A stretch of 41,897 nucleotides of DNA from [Lactobacillus] timonensis (GTDB lineage: Bacteria > Bacillota > Bacilli > Lactobacillales > Lactobacillaceae). The notes under the pieces are model-generated. The model was not told the DNA's origin. It searched no databases and saw only the letters and a list, made by a program, of their open reading frames with translations. A program made the translations under genes and the position numbers. How positions within the stretch are numbered: position 1 is the first letter of the stretch; each line of letters begins with the position of its first letter. The stretch spans positions 597,171-639,067 of the forward strand of contig NZ_LT964761.1 in the NCBI RefSeq assembly GCF_900240275.1, in the 5' to 3' direction. Below are positions 1-7,609 of this stretch, in pieces.

Positions 1-11
1 GTATTTTGGGA

Positions 12-40
12 GGCATCGACGGTCCGGTCGATGCCTTTTC
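12..40 (+). terminator. Rho-independent terminator of a gene left of the window
   Basis: A perfect 9-bp stem (GGCATCGAC, 12-20, with GTCGATGCC, 27-35) is followed by TTTTC and more T-rich sequence on the plus strand. It should end a plus-strand transcript entering from the left; no coding part of that gene is inside the window. Confidence 0.75.
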
Positions 41-55
41 TATTTATTTTAAAGG

Positions 56-104
56 AAAATGGATCTCAATGAAATCCGAAGATTTCATCGAGATCCATTT
101 TTTA
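56..104. terminator. Bidirectional terminator hairpin after the galactitol-type PTS operon
   Basis: A long stem pairs AAATGGATCTC (about 57-67) with GAGATCCATTT (90-100), extended inward by TGAAATC and GATTTCA around a CGAA tetraloop. It has a T-run on the plus side and TTTTCCTTT on the minus side. It can stop both the minus-strand operon ending at 192 and plus-strand transcripts from the left. Confidence 0.7.
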
Positions 105-191
105 TTAGGGACTTATGTCACAGCCCCCTTTTTTCTACCAATGAAGTAGTTCATGGTCGTCATTGGTGGAAATCTTAACTAGGTAAGCTGA

Positions 192-485
192 TTAACCCTT
201 AATCAGTTCTTCAACCTTGTCAATTACTGAATCAGCACCGATCCCAGTCAGCAGTGGCAGACCGTTGATTACCGGAATCTTGATTTCATCGTTGTCGTAC
301 TGAGTGGTCGTGATGGCCATGTCAGCTTCGTCTGCCATTGAAGCAACTGATTGAACAGAAGTCTGAATCAGTTTGTAGTCTTGACCTTCTTCGTAACCAC
401 GAGCTTGCAGTTCTTCGTTCAGCTTGTTCATAGCAGTAGTACTAGTAACAACACCTGCACCGCAGGCAACAATAATCTTCTTCAT
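192..485 (-). CDS. gatB: PTS galactitol/pentitol-type EIIB
   Basis: A 97-residue phosphocarrier of the galactitol-class PTS. It takes phosphate from the IIA protein on a cysteine and hands it to the sugar entering through IIC. The N-terminus carries the class signature CGAGVVTST with the active Cys8, and the length is normal for a stand-alone GatB. It is the last gene of a minus-strand operon IIA (1932-2387), IIC (521-1918), IIB, 35 bp after IIC, and is followed by a bidirectional hairpin. GatB-class permeases carry galactitol or pentitols (ribitol, xylitol, arabitol). The substrate cannot be told here because no polyol dehydrogenase lies beside it in the window. Confidence 0.92.
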   Translation of the reverse strand: MKKIIVACGAGVVTSTTAMNKLNEELQARGYEEGQDYKLIQTSVQSVASMADEADMAITTTQYDNDEIKIPVINGLPLLTGIGADSVIDKVEELIKG

Positions 486-520
486 CTTTTTAGCCTCCTA
501 GCTAAGCTTGAATGACAACG

Positions 521-1918
521 TTAGTTCTTGGCAGCTTGAGCAGCTTCACTCTTCTTTTCATCGCGAATAATACAACGGTGGTTCCAGTAGAGCATGATGG
601 CACAAACAACAACCCCAAAGATGTACAGAACCATCTTGTTGTGGGCCAGCTGGAACATCAGCCATGGGTAAGGGTTAGATTCGTAGTCGATTGAACCGAT
701 CAGCGTTGAACCCTTTGGAATAGCAAAGTGTGCAGCCCGTGCAGCCTTGGTGAAGAATGGCGACAGGTTAGTCCCGATGTACAGACCTAAGATGACATTA
801 ATTGCACCAATGATGAATGAACGGAAGAAGTCACCGTGAACAACGGAAACGATCAATGGGAACATGAAGACGAACCCGGTCAGACCGATCGTTGGCAGGA
901 ACTTGTTTCCTGGCAGAATGAACGCGAAGATCAGTGAAAGTGGAATCATCAACGTAGCACAAGCCAGAACAACTGGGTTACCGATACCAACAGCGGTATC
1001 CATCCCGATGTAGAACTTCCGACCACCGAAGTGCTTCTGCGTCAGCTTTTGAATAGCGTTAGAAACTGGAACAACCCCTTGCAGCAGCAATGCGGCCATC
1101 TTTGGCGTAATAATCATGATCGCTGACAGGGTAACAGCCATCAGCAGGATCTTACCGATCTTGGTAGGCCAGTCCATCCCTGGAACAGCACAGTAAGCTA
1201 AGAAACCAACCAGAATACCGATGATGAACCCTAACAGGGTTGGCTCACCCCAGCTACCAAACTTCTTGTTGAAGTCCTTGGCATCCAGGTGAATCTTGTT
1301 GACACCCGGAATCTTGTCGATAATCCAGTTAATAACAACGGCAAACGGAACGAATGAACCCGCGTACCCGTGTGGGATTGAAATCCCTGGCAGACCCAGG
1401 TACTTTTCAGACAGTGGTGCGGTCCGGTCGGCAGTGACCATGATAACGATCATGATGACACTGGCAGCAAACAGACTCAGGAACATGTCACTGGTCAAGG
1501 CGTAAATCAAACCACCAGTGAAGGCAAAGTGCCAGAAGTCCCAAATATCGACGTCGATCGTTTGCGTGGTCTTAGTAACCAGCATGATAACGTTAATAGC
1601 GATCCCCAGTGGAATCATCGTAACCCCAACCAGTGAACCGTAGGCGATGGCTGAAGCTGATGGCCAACCAACGTCGATAACTGACAGGTTCATGTGCAAA
1701 ACCTTAATAATTTCCTTAACGGCTGGGTTCATAACACTGGTCAGAATCGACACGGTGGCGTTCAACCCAATGAAACCAATACCAACCATCAGGCCCCCAC
1801 GAAGAGCCTTTGCAAAAGGTACTCGTAATACAAGTCCGAAAATCAGGAAGATAATCGGAATCATAACCGTTGGCCCCAAATCAACAATGTATTGAATGAC
1901 ATCAATAACTGCTTTCAA
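521..1918 (-). CDS. gatC: PTS galactitol/pentitol-type EIIC permease
   Basis: A 465-residue polytopic membrane protein of the GatC family, the channel subunit that translocates the sugar alcohol while IIB phosphorylates it. Hydrophobic segments run throughout, starting with IVDLGPTVMIPIIFLIFGLV. The internal stretch around PGISIPHGYAGSFVPFAV is typical of the family, and the C-terminus is a lysine-rich cytoplasmic tail. It lies between IIA (13 bp upstream) and IIB. The family assignment is firm; galactitol itself is doubtful as substrate because no tagatose-6-P kinase or aldolase pathway accompanies it. Confidence 0.92.
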   Translation of the reverse strand: MKAVIDVIQYIVDLGPTVMIPIIFLIFGLVLRVPFAKALRGGLMVGIGFIGLNATVSILTSVMNPAVKEIIKVLHMNLSVIDVGWPSASAIAYGSLVGVTMIPLGIAINVIMLVTKTTQTIDVDIWDFWHFAFTGGLIYALTSDMFLSLFAASVIMIVIMVTADRTAPLSEKYLGLPGISIPHGYAGSFVPFAVVINWIIDKIPGVNKIHLDAKDFNKKFGSWGEPTLLGFIIGILVGFLAYCAVPGMDWPTKIGKILLMAVTLSAIMIITPKMAALLLQGVVPVSNAIQKLTQKHFGGRKFYIGMDTAVGIGNPVVLACATLMIPLSLIFAFILPGNKFLPTIGLTGFVFMFPLIVSVVHGDFFRSFIIGAINVILGLYIGTNLSPFFTKAARAAHFAIPKGSTLIGSIDYESNPYPWLMFQLAHNKMVLYIFGVVVCAIMLYWNHRCIIRDEKKSEAAQAAKN

Positions 1919-1931
1919 CGTTTACACTCCC

Positions 1932-2387
1932 TTACTTGAAGTAATCCTTCAATTCCCCATACAACTTCTCGGAATCATCAATCTTAATCAGCTTTTCTAA
2001 ATATTCTTGATTTTGGAATAATTGCATTAAGTTTTGTAAAAGCGTGACCTGACTGTGTGGTTCCTTCATCGCTAACATTGCAACAAAGCGGACGCTGACC
2101 GTCTGCGACTTATCTGCCATGTTGGCGAAATCAACTGCCTTCTTCAGTGAGGCAAAGACAATCGCTGATTTTTTCACGTACTTAACATCCGTGTGTGGCA
2201 CGGCGACGCAAATCTCCCCACTTGGCAATCCAGTTGGATAAACCTTTTCTCGATCAAGAACCGCCTGCTTGTAGTCAGCATTAACATTGCCGTGTTTGTA
2301 CAGGGCGTCTGCTAGTTGGCTGATGACATCAGTTGAATCCTTGGCGTCAAGTTGTGAAAAGACCAGTTGACTATCGATGTAGTTCAC
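1932..2387 (-). CDS. gatA: PTS EIIA (fructose/mannitol/galactitol-type) of the gat-like operon
   Basis: A 151-residue IIA protein that takes phosphate from HPr and passes it to the IIB at 192-485. The phospho-acceptor is His65 in the motif VAVPHTDV, in the usual PTS_EIIA type-2 context (DREKVYPTGL about 15 residues before). It is the first gene of the operon. The start is GTG, preceded by the purine-rich GAGGGGGAA 5-6 nt upstream. The promoter region to its right contains a cre-like box, a TATCAT -10 and a cluster of TGCA-centred repeats. Confidence 0.9.
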   Translation of the reverse strand: MNYIDSQLVFSQLDAKDSTDVISQLADALYKHGNVNADYKQAVLDREKVYPTGLPSGEICVAVPHTDVKYVKKSAIVFASLKKAVDFANMADKSQTVSVRFVAMLAMKEPHSQVTLLQNLMQLFQNQEYLEKLIKIDDSEKLYGELKDYFK

Positions 2388-2417
2388 TTTCTATTCCCCC
2401 TCTCTCTTACGATTTAA

Positions 2418-2452
2418 ATGATATCTGACCAAAGAAAGCGCTAATAGTGCAA
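2418..2452 (-). promoter_or_regulatory. Promoter of the gat-like PTS operon with TTGCAC activator box
   Basis: On the minus strand TTGCAC (2447-2452) lies exactly 23 bp upstream of a TATCAT -10 hexamer (2418-2423). No good -35 box lies at the normal 17-bp spacing, which suggests activator dependence. The same TTGCAC-N23-TATCAT layout stands before the PTS operons starting at 37419 and, as TTGCGC-N23-TATACT, at 19719. The rest of the gene-free stretch 2388-2695 holds a TGCA repeat cluster and the oxidoreductase terminator. Confidence 0.55.
2433..2446. promoter_or_regulatory. cre-like box (CcpA) in the gat-like promoter
   Basis: AGAAAGCGCTAATA matches 12 of 14 positions of the cre consensus TGWAANCGNTNWCA. 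It lies between the TTGCAC box and the -10, where CcpA binding would repress. Confidence 0.5.
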
Positions 2453-2506
2453 AAGACCGTTTTCTAAACTGCACCGACTGCACTAGTGATTGCACCGAGG
2501 ATTGCA
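2447..2506. repeat. Cluster of five TGCA-centred short repeats (candidate operator array)
   Basis: TGCA occurs at 2448, 2470, 2479, 2491 and 2503. The last four have similar flanks (ACTGCACCG, ACTGCACTAGTG, ATTGCACCGAGG, ATTGCAGTT) and spacings of 9, 12 and 12 bp. They sit directly upstream of the gat-like promoter and look like multiple binding sites for one regulator. No regulator gene is adjacent. Confidence 0.4.
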
Positions 2507-2633
2507 GTTAACGCTTGTACCCGTTATTTTGCGGCGTTCGACGATCACTCGGTAAGGGAGCTAATTGGCCCAAAGTCGTTGAATATTTTTCAGTAAGTTT
2601 CATTATTTTTGGATAAACATACTTCAATTAACT

Positions 2634-2669
2634 AAAAAACCACCCTGGTTCAGTTGAACCGGGTAGTTT
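2634..2669 (-). terminator. Terminator of the OYE-family gene
   Basis: On the minus strand CTACCCGGTTCA pairs with TGAACCAGGGTGG, with one bulge, and is followed by TTTTTTAG. It lies 27 bp beyond the stop codon at 2696. Confidence 0.75.
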
Positions 2670-2695
2670 GATATCGGGTACTGCTCAAGCAGTAT

Positions 2696-3940
2696 TTATT
2701 TCATTTCGGGATTGTCCGGATATTTCATTTCTGACCAAGAACCAAAGCCGTCGTGTAAGTGGCGTAACGAATCAGAGCCAGGAAGTGGCATGACGGTGTT
2801 AGCCGACGAGAAGACGTCGATCAATCCCCGTGTCCAACGGGTCTTTTCAACTTGTTCTGGTGTAATCTTAGTCAGCACTTCGTCACCATCGCCTTCTAAG
2901 ATCCGTTCAGCAAAAGTCGGGTCAATCAAGTTTTCCCTCCCAACGGCAACCAGGTCAGCTAGCGTGGCGGCATTTTTTGCTGCTTCCTCACTATTTATAC
3001 CGCCGACAATAATTTCCTTGGCCCCATTTAAGAATGGTTTGAAGAGAATCGCAAATGGTTTGTCGGAATCACAATACTTGGCGGCCGCCTCACCATCCTG
3101 GTCCATCAAGAGTGCATCTCCTGGCTTAGCATCATATTCCAGCATCGACAAGTGAAGGTAGTCCAGGTCGTAATCCTTAGTCAATTTATCAACCAGCTTG
3201 GTTGAATCATGCCAGGTGTAGCCAACATTTTGCCCGTGAATTTCTTCAGGTGAAATCCGGTAGCCAACGATAAAATCCGCTGGAGCGTACTTCTTAACCG
3301 TTTCGGTAACTTCCCTGGCTACTGCCAGTGGGAAGTTCATCCGTTTTTCTAGGCTACCGCCCCAGTGGTCAGTTCGCCGGTTAGAGTATTCCGAGAAGAA
3401 CTGCTGGAGTAAGTAGTGGTTAGCCCCGTGAATTTCGACTCCGTCAAAACCGGCGTCAATTGCCCGCTTAGTAGCATCGCCAAACTCCTTAATCAGTTTT
3501 TCAATCTGTTCTTCGCTAAAGGCGTGCACTTTATATGGTAAGAACGGAAAGTCAATGGCACTTGGCGCGTAAACCGGCTTGCCATTCATTGCCCGGAAAT
3601 TAGCTTCCCGGCCAACGTGGCATAGCTGCAGAATCGCCTTATTACCTGAGTGCTTAATGGCAGCAGCAACTTTCGTCAGTTGTGGAACAAACTTATCATC
3701 ATAAACCGCCAGTTGTTCACGACCGCGACGCCAAGTCAGGGCAGGCCCACCATTTTCGTCAACGTACATGTACTCAGTGACAATCATTCCACCAGCGTGG
3801 GACCGCGCGTGATAATAATCAATCGTATCCTGAGTAGCAAAACCGTCTTCACCGCTGTTAGTCAGCATCGGTGCCTGAACAAAACGGTTGACTACCGTCG
3901 CACCATGCCGAAAGGTTAGGGATTCATTCAAGTTTGACAT
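2696..3940 (-). CDS. NADH:flavin oxidoreductase, Old Yellow Enzyme family
   Basis: A 414-residue cytoplasmic FMN enzyme with the OYE TIM-barrel fold. Enzymes of this family reduce activated C=C bonds of enones and similar compounds with NAD(P)H. The clearest signature is HGANHYLLQQFFSEYSNRR followed by GGSLEKR (about residues 170-200). The N-terminal NRFVQAPML and the QLCHVGREA stretch that contributes to the flavin site also fit. The start ATG has a strong AAGGAGGAG site 6 nt upstream. The gene is flanked by terminators on both sides and so is monocistronic. A cre-like box lies about 50 bp upstream. The physiological substrate is unknown; it is the only redox enzyme among sugar genes here. 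Confidence 0.9.
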   Translation of the reverse strand: MSNLNESLTFRHGATVVNRFVQAPMLTNSGEDGFATQDTIDYYHARSHAGGMIVTEYMYVDENGGPALTWRRGREQLAVYDDKFVPQLTKVAAAIKHSGNKAILQLCHVGREANFRAMNGKPVYAPSAIDFPFLPYKVHAFSEEQIEKLIKEFGDATKRAIDAGFDGVEIHGANHYLLQQFFSEYSNRRTDHWGGSLEKRMNFPLAVAREVTETVKKYAPADFIVGYRISPEEIHGQNVGYTWHDSTKLVDKLTKDYDLDYLHLSMLEYDAKPGDALLMDQDGEAAAKYCDSDKPFAILFKPFLNGAKEIIVGGINSEEAAKNAATLADLVAVGRENLIDPTFAERILEGDGDEVLTKITPEQVEKTRWTRGLIDVFSSANTVMPLPGSDSLRHLHDGFGSWSEMKYPDNPEMK

Positions 3941-3989
3941 TATTGTCTCCTCCTTATTGGTTAAAAGACCTTACCTTCTTATCGTAAAT

Positions 3990-4003
3990 TGAAAGCGCAT
4001 TCT
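3990..4003. promoter_or_regulatory. cre-like box upstream of the OYE gene
   Basis: On the minus strand AGAATGCGCTTTCA matches 12 of 14 cre positions, about 50 bp upstream of the oxidoreductase start. Confidence 0.45.
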
Positions 4004-4004
4004 T

Positions 4005-4046
4005 TGCAAGAAAAACGCAAACCGCGGCCCTTGATAGACCGCGGTT
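4005..4046 (-). terminator. Terminator of the mannose-class PTS operon
   Basis: A perfect 8-bp palindromic stem AACCGCGG (4019-4026) with CCGCGGTT (4039-4046) is followed on the minus strand by TGCGTTTTTC. It lies 33 bp after the IID stop. Confidence 0.75.
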
Positions 4047-4078
4047 AATATACATTGATTAAAATTTACAGTTCAACA

Positions 4079-4912
4079 TTAGCAAATACCGCAAAGACCG
4101 AGCACAATCCCCAGTACCATGATACCGAGCATGACCCAGTTGATGTTGACATGCTTCTTGTAAAGCAGCCAGAAAGCAACTAGGGTAACCGCCAACGGCA
4201 CGATGCCGACAAACAGTTGGTCCAGGTAAGTTTGGATCTTCATAACCTGCTTGCTGCCTTGGACAGTAACTTGCAGGATCGTCTTAAACTTGACGTTGGA
4301 AGCCGTCATCGATCCCATCATCATCAGCCCCAGCAAGCTGGAAACCTTGGTCAGGATCTTCATCCCGCCGGATTCGTATAAGCGTTCAATGAATGTCGTC
4401 CCGACAGAGTAACCACCGTACAGTGAGTAGTATTGAATAATCATTGCAGGAATGTTGTACAGCAGTAAGAAGACGATCGCACCCATTGCAGAACCGGCAC
4501 TAGCTAATGAAATACCAATCCCGGCAGCCACAACCCGGAGGATTCCCCAGAAGAACGAGTCACCAATTCCGGACAGCGGACCCATCAGGGAAGCCTTAAC
4601 GGCGGTGATGGAACTATCATCAAAGTTTTCATTCTGGCTGTTTTGCTTTTCCATTGAAGCAACCAGCCCGACAATAAAGTCGTTCAAGTGCAACGTAGCG
4701 TTAAACCATGCCGTGTGACGAACCATGGCCTTCTTCCGACCTTCAGGATCGTCCTTGTAGAATAGGTCGATAATCGGCATGATGCTCCACAGGAAACCAC
4801 AGGCGTGGTACTGAGTGGCACCGGTCCGTGAAGCGTTCATCGCGTATGACCGCCAGAAGACCCGGCGCATTGCTTTTCTTTCAGCAGGTTCTAGATTTTT
4901 AGTTAATTTCAT
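4079..4912 (-). CDS. PTS mannose/fructose/sorbose-class EIID
   Basis: A 277-residue membrane subunit that, with IIC, forms the sugar channel of mannose-class permeases. Family features include the N-terminal FWRSYAMNASRTGATQ segment, ASLMGPLSGIGDSFFWG in the middle (about residues 108-125) and hydrophobic helices in the C-terminal half. It overlaps the IIC gene by 4 nt (ATGA), which indicates translational coupling. It is the last gene of the operon and is followed by a clear terminator. The substrate is unknown; members carry mannose, glucose, sorbose, fructose or amino sugars. Confidence 0.93.
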   Translation of the reverse strand: MKLTKNLEPAERKAMRRVFWRSYAMNASRTGATQYHACGFLWSIMPIIDLFYKDDPEGRKKAMVRHTAWFNATLHLNDFIVGLVASMEKQNSQNENFDDSSITAVKASLMGPLSGIGDSFFWGILRVVAAGIGISLASAGSAMGAIVFLLLYNIPAMIIQYYSLYGGYSVGTTFIERLYESGGMKILTKVSSLLGLMMMGSMTASNVKFKTILQVTVQGSKQVMKIQTYLDQLFVGIVPLAVTLVAFWLLYKKHVNINWVMLGIMVLGIVLGLCGIC

Positions 4913-5730
4913 GAGAAGAAGTCCTCCTCTTCATCTTCCTTGCTTTCGTTAGCGTTGGCAGCGTGACCACCATTGTTAACCCCTTCGGCAGCCATCTTGT
5001 TCAAACGCAGTTCGTTTTGGGCCACAACCACACAGATAACGATCCCGATAACAGCCACGGCAACGGCTGGCAGCTTGATATAAGCAGTCAGTACAAAGCC
5101 CAGCAGGTAGTAAACAGCCAGCTTATTGTCCCACAGCAGTTTCATCAGCATGGCGAAACCAACGGCTGGCAGCAGACCACCAGCGGCGTTCAACCCGTTC
5201 ATGACTGGTTGTGGAATGTTCTTAACAAAGGCGTTTACTGGGCCACTCCCGGCTAAAATACCGGCGAAAGTGACCGATGAAATAATGAAGTAGTAGAAGA
5301 CCCATGTCCCCCACTGAAGGACGTTCAGACCAGCTTCACTACCCTCAGCAGTAACTTTGTCCATTACTGGTGCGAAAATGTTGAAGAAGACGTTCTTCAA
5401 GAACATAACCATGAAGGCGGCCAGCATCCCAATTGGAATAGCCAGTGTCAGGGCAGCACCCTTGCTAACCCCGGCCGTAATGGCAAAAGTAGTCGAAATA
5501 GCGGTGGCAGTTACTGGTTCGGCAGAAATAACACCACCAATGTTAACGTTCCCCAGGAAGATGGCTTCCAGCGAAGCACCCATCAAAATCCCCTGGCGCA
5601 TGTCGCCCATCAGCAAACCGGTAACTAAACCGACGACCAACGGACGCTCCAACATACTTTGTCCGGTCAGGTAGTTCCCACCGAAACAAATGAAAACTGC
5701 TAATGCAGCTAATAATGCATGTGTAAGCAT
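4909..5730 (-). CDS. PTS mannose/fructose/sorbose-class EIIC
   Basis: A 273-residue polytopic membrane protein, the partner of IID in the sugar-conducting unit. It is very hydrophobic, with family stretches such as RPLVVGLVTGLLMGDMRQG and GASLEAIFLGNVNIGG near the N-terminus. The C-terminal tail is charged (SKEDEEEDFFS). It starts 13 bp after IIB and overlaps IID by 4 nt. Confidence 0.93.
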   Translation of the reverse strand: MLTHALLAALAVFICFGGNYLTGQSMLERPLVVGLVTGLLMGDMRQGILMGASLEAIFLGNVNIGGVISAEPVTATAISTTFAITAGVSKGAALTLAIPIGMLAAFMVMFLKNVFFNIFAPVMDKVTAEGSEAGLNVLQWGTWVFYYFIISSVTFAGILAGSGPVNAFVKNIPQPVMNGLNAAGGLLPAVGFAMLMKLLWDNKLAVYYLLGFVLTAYIKLPAVAVAVIGIVICVVVAQNELRLNKMAAEGVNNGGHAANANESKEDEEEDFFS

Positions 5731-5743
5731 ATAATTTCTCCCC

Positions 5744-6244
5744 TTAGTTCAGCTTCTTCAGTGCTTCGGCGAGGTCGAGGCGGGCATTGCTTGGCAAAAC
5801 TTGGTTGTAAGTATCAACCCGGTCTAAGGCAGCTAATTCCTTAGCAGCCTTTAATTCATCAGGGTTCAATTGAACACTGTGGAACACTTCAACCTTGCTC
5901 TTCGGGTCAGACTTGTCAAACCGGCCGGCGTTCGCAACGTTCACCGCTTCAATGTCTTCCACGTTTTGAGCAATCTTATTAGCGTCAGAAACACAGTTGC
6001 AGATACCAAAAATCCGCTTGTTCTTACCACGATGGTCGTTAAAAATCCGAATAGCATCGTCCACGGAACGGATGAGCAGTTTCATTCCATCGGGAACGGC
6101 CATCTTCAGCGTCATCTGCATCACTTTATCCTTAGCGGCATGGTCATTAGCCACTACCAGCAGGGGAGTATTTAATTCCTTGGTCCAAACCACTGCGACC
6201 TGACCGTGAATTAACCGGTCGTCCACTCTTAGCTGTGCTAACAT
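5744..6244 (-). CDS. PTS mannose/fructose/sorbose-class EIIB
   Basis: A 166-residue cytoplasmic phosphocarrier. The active histidine is His13 in the signature DDRLIHGQVAV, which is diagnostic of mannose-class IIB. The length is normal for a stand-alone domain. It lies 18 bp after IIA in the order IIA-IIB-IIC-IID. IIA and IIB are separate proteins rather than the ManX-type fusion. No Lev/Man-type sigma-54 activator is seen in the window. Confidence 0.93.
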   Translation of the reverse strand: MLAQLRVDDRLIHGQVAVVWTKELNTPLLVVANDHAAKDKVMQMTLKMAVPDGMKLLIRSVDDAIRIFNDHRGKNKRIFGICNCVSDANKIAQNVEDIEAVNVANAGRFDKSDPKSKVEVFHSVQLNPDELKAAKELAALDRVDTYNQVLPSNARLDLAEALKKLN

Positions 6245-6262
6245 TCAAATTCCTCCCAAATA

Positions 6263-6688
6263 TTAATCAAAGAAGTCATCGTCATTATCGTCATTAGCTT
6301 GTGTATTCCACTGAACCGGCTTAATGGCACTTTCATCAATCAGTTCCTTAATCTTGTCGTCACTGAGCTTCGTTCCTTCAGGCAGAAGTAAAATTGAAAG
6401 AATAATAGCTAAATTGGAATTGGCAATCAGGAAGATATTGCCCTTGCCCTTAGGAACAAGCCGTGTAACAACCTTTTGGTTAACAGAACCACCATACAGG
6501 TCAGTGAAAATCACCGCTTGTTCATCATCAGAAACACTATCAATGAACTCATCAATTTTTGGCGTGTAGTCAGAATTATCAAGGTAGGCATCAATGACCT
6601 TCACGGAGTCTCCTTTACCGGTCAAGATATTGATGGAACTTTGAAAACCACTAGCAAGCTTGCCGTGCGTCGCAATCAAATATTTCAT
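6263..6688 (-). CDS. PTS mannose/fructose/sorbose-class EIIA
   Basis: A 141-residue IIA protein that receives phosphate from HPr on a histidine, His8 in YLIATHGKLASG, and passes it to IIB. It has the DLYGGSVNQ stretch typical of this class near residue 65. It is the first gene of the four-gene operon, with a GAGGA site before the ATG. A strong cre box 56-69 bp upstream predicts repression by CcpA when a better sugar is present. Confidence 0.92.
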   Translation of the reverse strand: MKYLIATHGKLASGFQSSINILTGKGDSVKVIDAYLDNSDYTPKIDEFIDSVSDDEQAVIFTDLYGGSVNQKVVTRLVPKGKGNIFLIANSNLAIILSILLLPEGTKLSDDKIKELIDESAIKPVQWNTQANDDNDDDFFD

Positions 6689-6743
6689 TTTTCATCCTCC
6701 TCTTTTCTGGTATGGTTCAATACTACCATAATCATCTGATCAA

Positions 6744-6757
6744 TGAAAGCGCTATCT
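6744..6757. promoter_or_regulatory. cre box (CcpA) of the mannose-class PTS operon
   Basis: TGAAAGCGCTATCT matches 13 of 14 cre positions, 56 bp upstream of the IIA start. The sequence around it (TAGCGCTTTCATTGATCAGAT on the minus strand) resembles the cre region of the gat-like operon. Confidence 0.65.
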
Positions 6758-6796
6758 GCAACAGATATCGCTATTAAGGATTAAAAAAATTAAAAT

Positions 6797-6845
6797 ATAA
6801 AAAAATACATCTAACTAATCCCGGTAAAAGGTATAGTTAGGTGTA
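6797..6845 (-). terminator. Terminator of the histidine phosphatase gene
   Basis: On the minus strand ACACCTAACTA pairs with TAGTTAGATGT around a 14-nt loop and is followed by ATTTTTTTA. It lies 35 bp beyond the stop codon at 6881. Confidence 0.65.
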
Positions 6846-6852
6846 CTGTTTA

Positions 6853-6866
6853 CTATAGCGCTTTCA
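6853..6866. promoter_or_regulatory. Second cre-like box upstream of the mannose-class operon
   Basis: On the minus strand TGAAAGCGCTATAG matches 12 of 14 cre positions. It lies just past the phosphatase gene and about 110 bp from the other cre, a spacing that could support looping or may be incidental. Confidence 0.4.
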
Positions 6867-6880
6867 TTTAGAAAAATTCC

Positions 6881-7540
6881 CTAAATTTCTAAAGTCTTTT
6901 GATTATAGAAATCTACTTTAACTTGTTCAGGACTCAGTGACAATTTCATGATGGCACCATTGTCCGGTCCTTCGTAGTCGTCACGTTCGCCATAACGGCA
7001 AGCAATGTAGCGGATAATCGAGCCGTGTGCGGCAACGACAACGTTGCTGTTGTCCGCTAGTTGACGTAAAAACTCCATCGCTTGATCGCAGCGCTGGTTT
7101 AACTGCTGGCTGTCTTCAGCCAGGTGAGCCGGGTCCGCTTCGTGCAGCAAATCGTGCAGTTTCGGCATCCCGTACTTATCGATTACCTGGGACAGCCGAC
7201 GCATCCGATCACCTGCTAAGTGACTGGCCCAAATCGCCCCTTCTTCGTTGCTGTGCCCTTCAAAGGATCCATAGAAAACTTCCCGGAAAAGCTTGCTTTG
7301 GGTTGGTTCCGTTATCGTTGATTTTGGGTGGTTCTTGATCAAAATCCGCGCAGTATCTACTGCCCGTTTGAGATCACTTGAAAATAAGTAGTCAATCTGA
7401 AGCGGTGCCAGCTCGCGGCCAACCTTGGCAGCGTCTTCCTCACCTTTCTCCGTTAGTGGCGTATCTGACCACCCCTGAAGCCGGGCAAACATATTAAAGT
7501 AAGTCTCGCCGTGCCGTACCATGTAAACATTAATTGCCAT
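6881..7540 (-). CDS. Histidine phosphatase family protein (phosphoglycerate-mutase-like)
   Basis: A 219-residue cytoplasmic enzyme of the histidine phosphatase superfamily. The catalytic motif VRHGET places the phospho-histidine at His10; the second catalytic His172 is in VVAAHGSIIRY. An arginine in SSDLKRAVDTA (about 59) completes the phosphate pocket. The loop length and the SFEGHSNEEG stretch point to a broad-specificity sugar phosphatase rather than glycolytic mutase. It has its own extended -10 promoter and a terminator. The start ATG has AAGGAGG upstream. The substrate is unknown. Confidence 0.85.
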   Translation of the reverse strand: MAINVYMVRHGETYFNMFARLQGWSDTPLTEKGEEDAAKVGRELAPLQIDYLFSSDLKRAVDTARILIKNHPKSTITEPTQSKLFREVFYGSFEGHSNEEGAIWASHLAGDRMRRLSQVIDKYGMPKLHDLLHEADPAHLAEDSQQLNQRCDQAMEFLRQLADNSNVVVAAHGSIIRYIACRYGERDDYEGPDNGAIMKLSLSPEQVKVDFYNQKTLEI

Positions 7541-7565
7541 GATGTCCCTCCTTAGTCATAAGAAC

Positions 7566-7588
7566 ATCATACCATGCAAGCGGTTACG
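7566..7588 (-). promoter_or_regulatory. Extended -10 promoter with cre-like box for the histidine phosphatase
   Basis: On the minus strand TGGTATGAT (7566-7574) is an extended -10 element, 25 bp before the start codon. A cre-like box TGCAAGCGGTTACG (7575-7588, 12 of 14) abuts it on the upstream side. Confidence 0.5.
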
Positions 7589-7609
7589 CCGACGACCTTT
7601 TTAAAGAGC

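Noticed and set aside
192-2387. Confident assignment of galactitol as substrate
   Set aside because: No galactitol-1-P dehydrogenase or tagatose-6-P kinase accompanies the operon; pentitols are equally likely.
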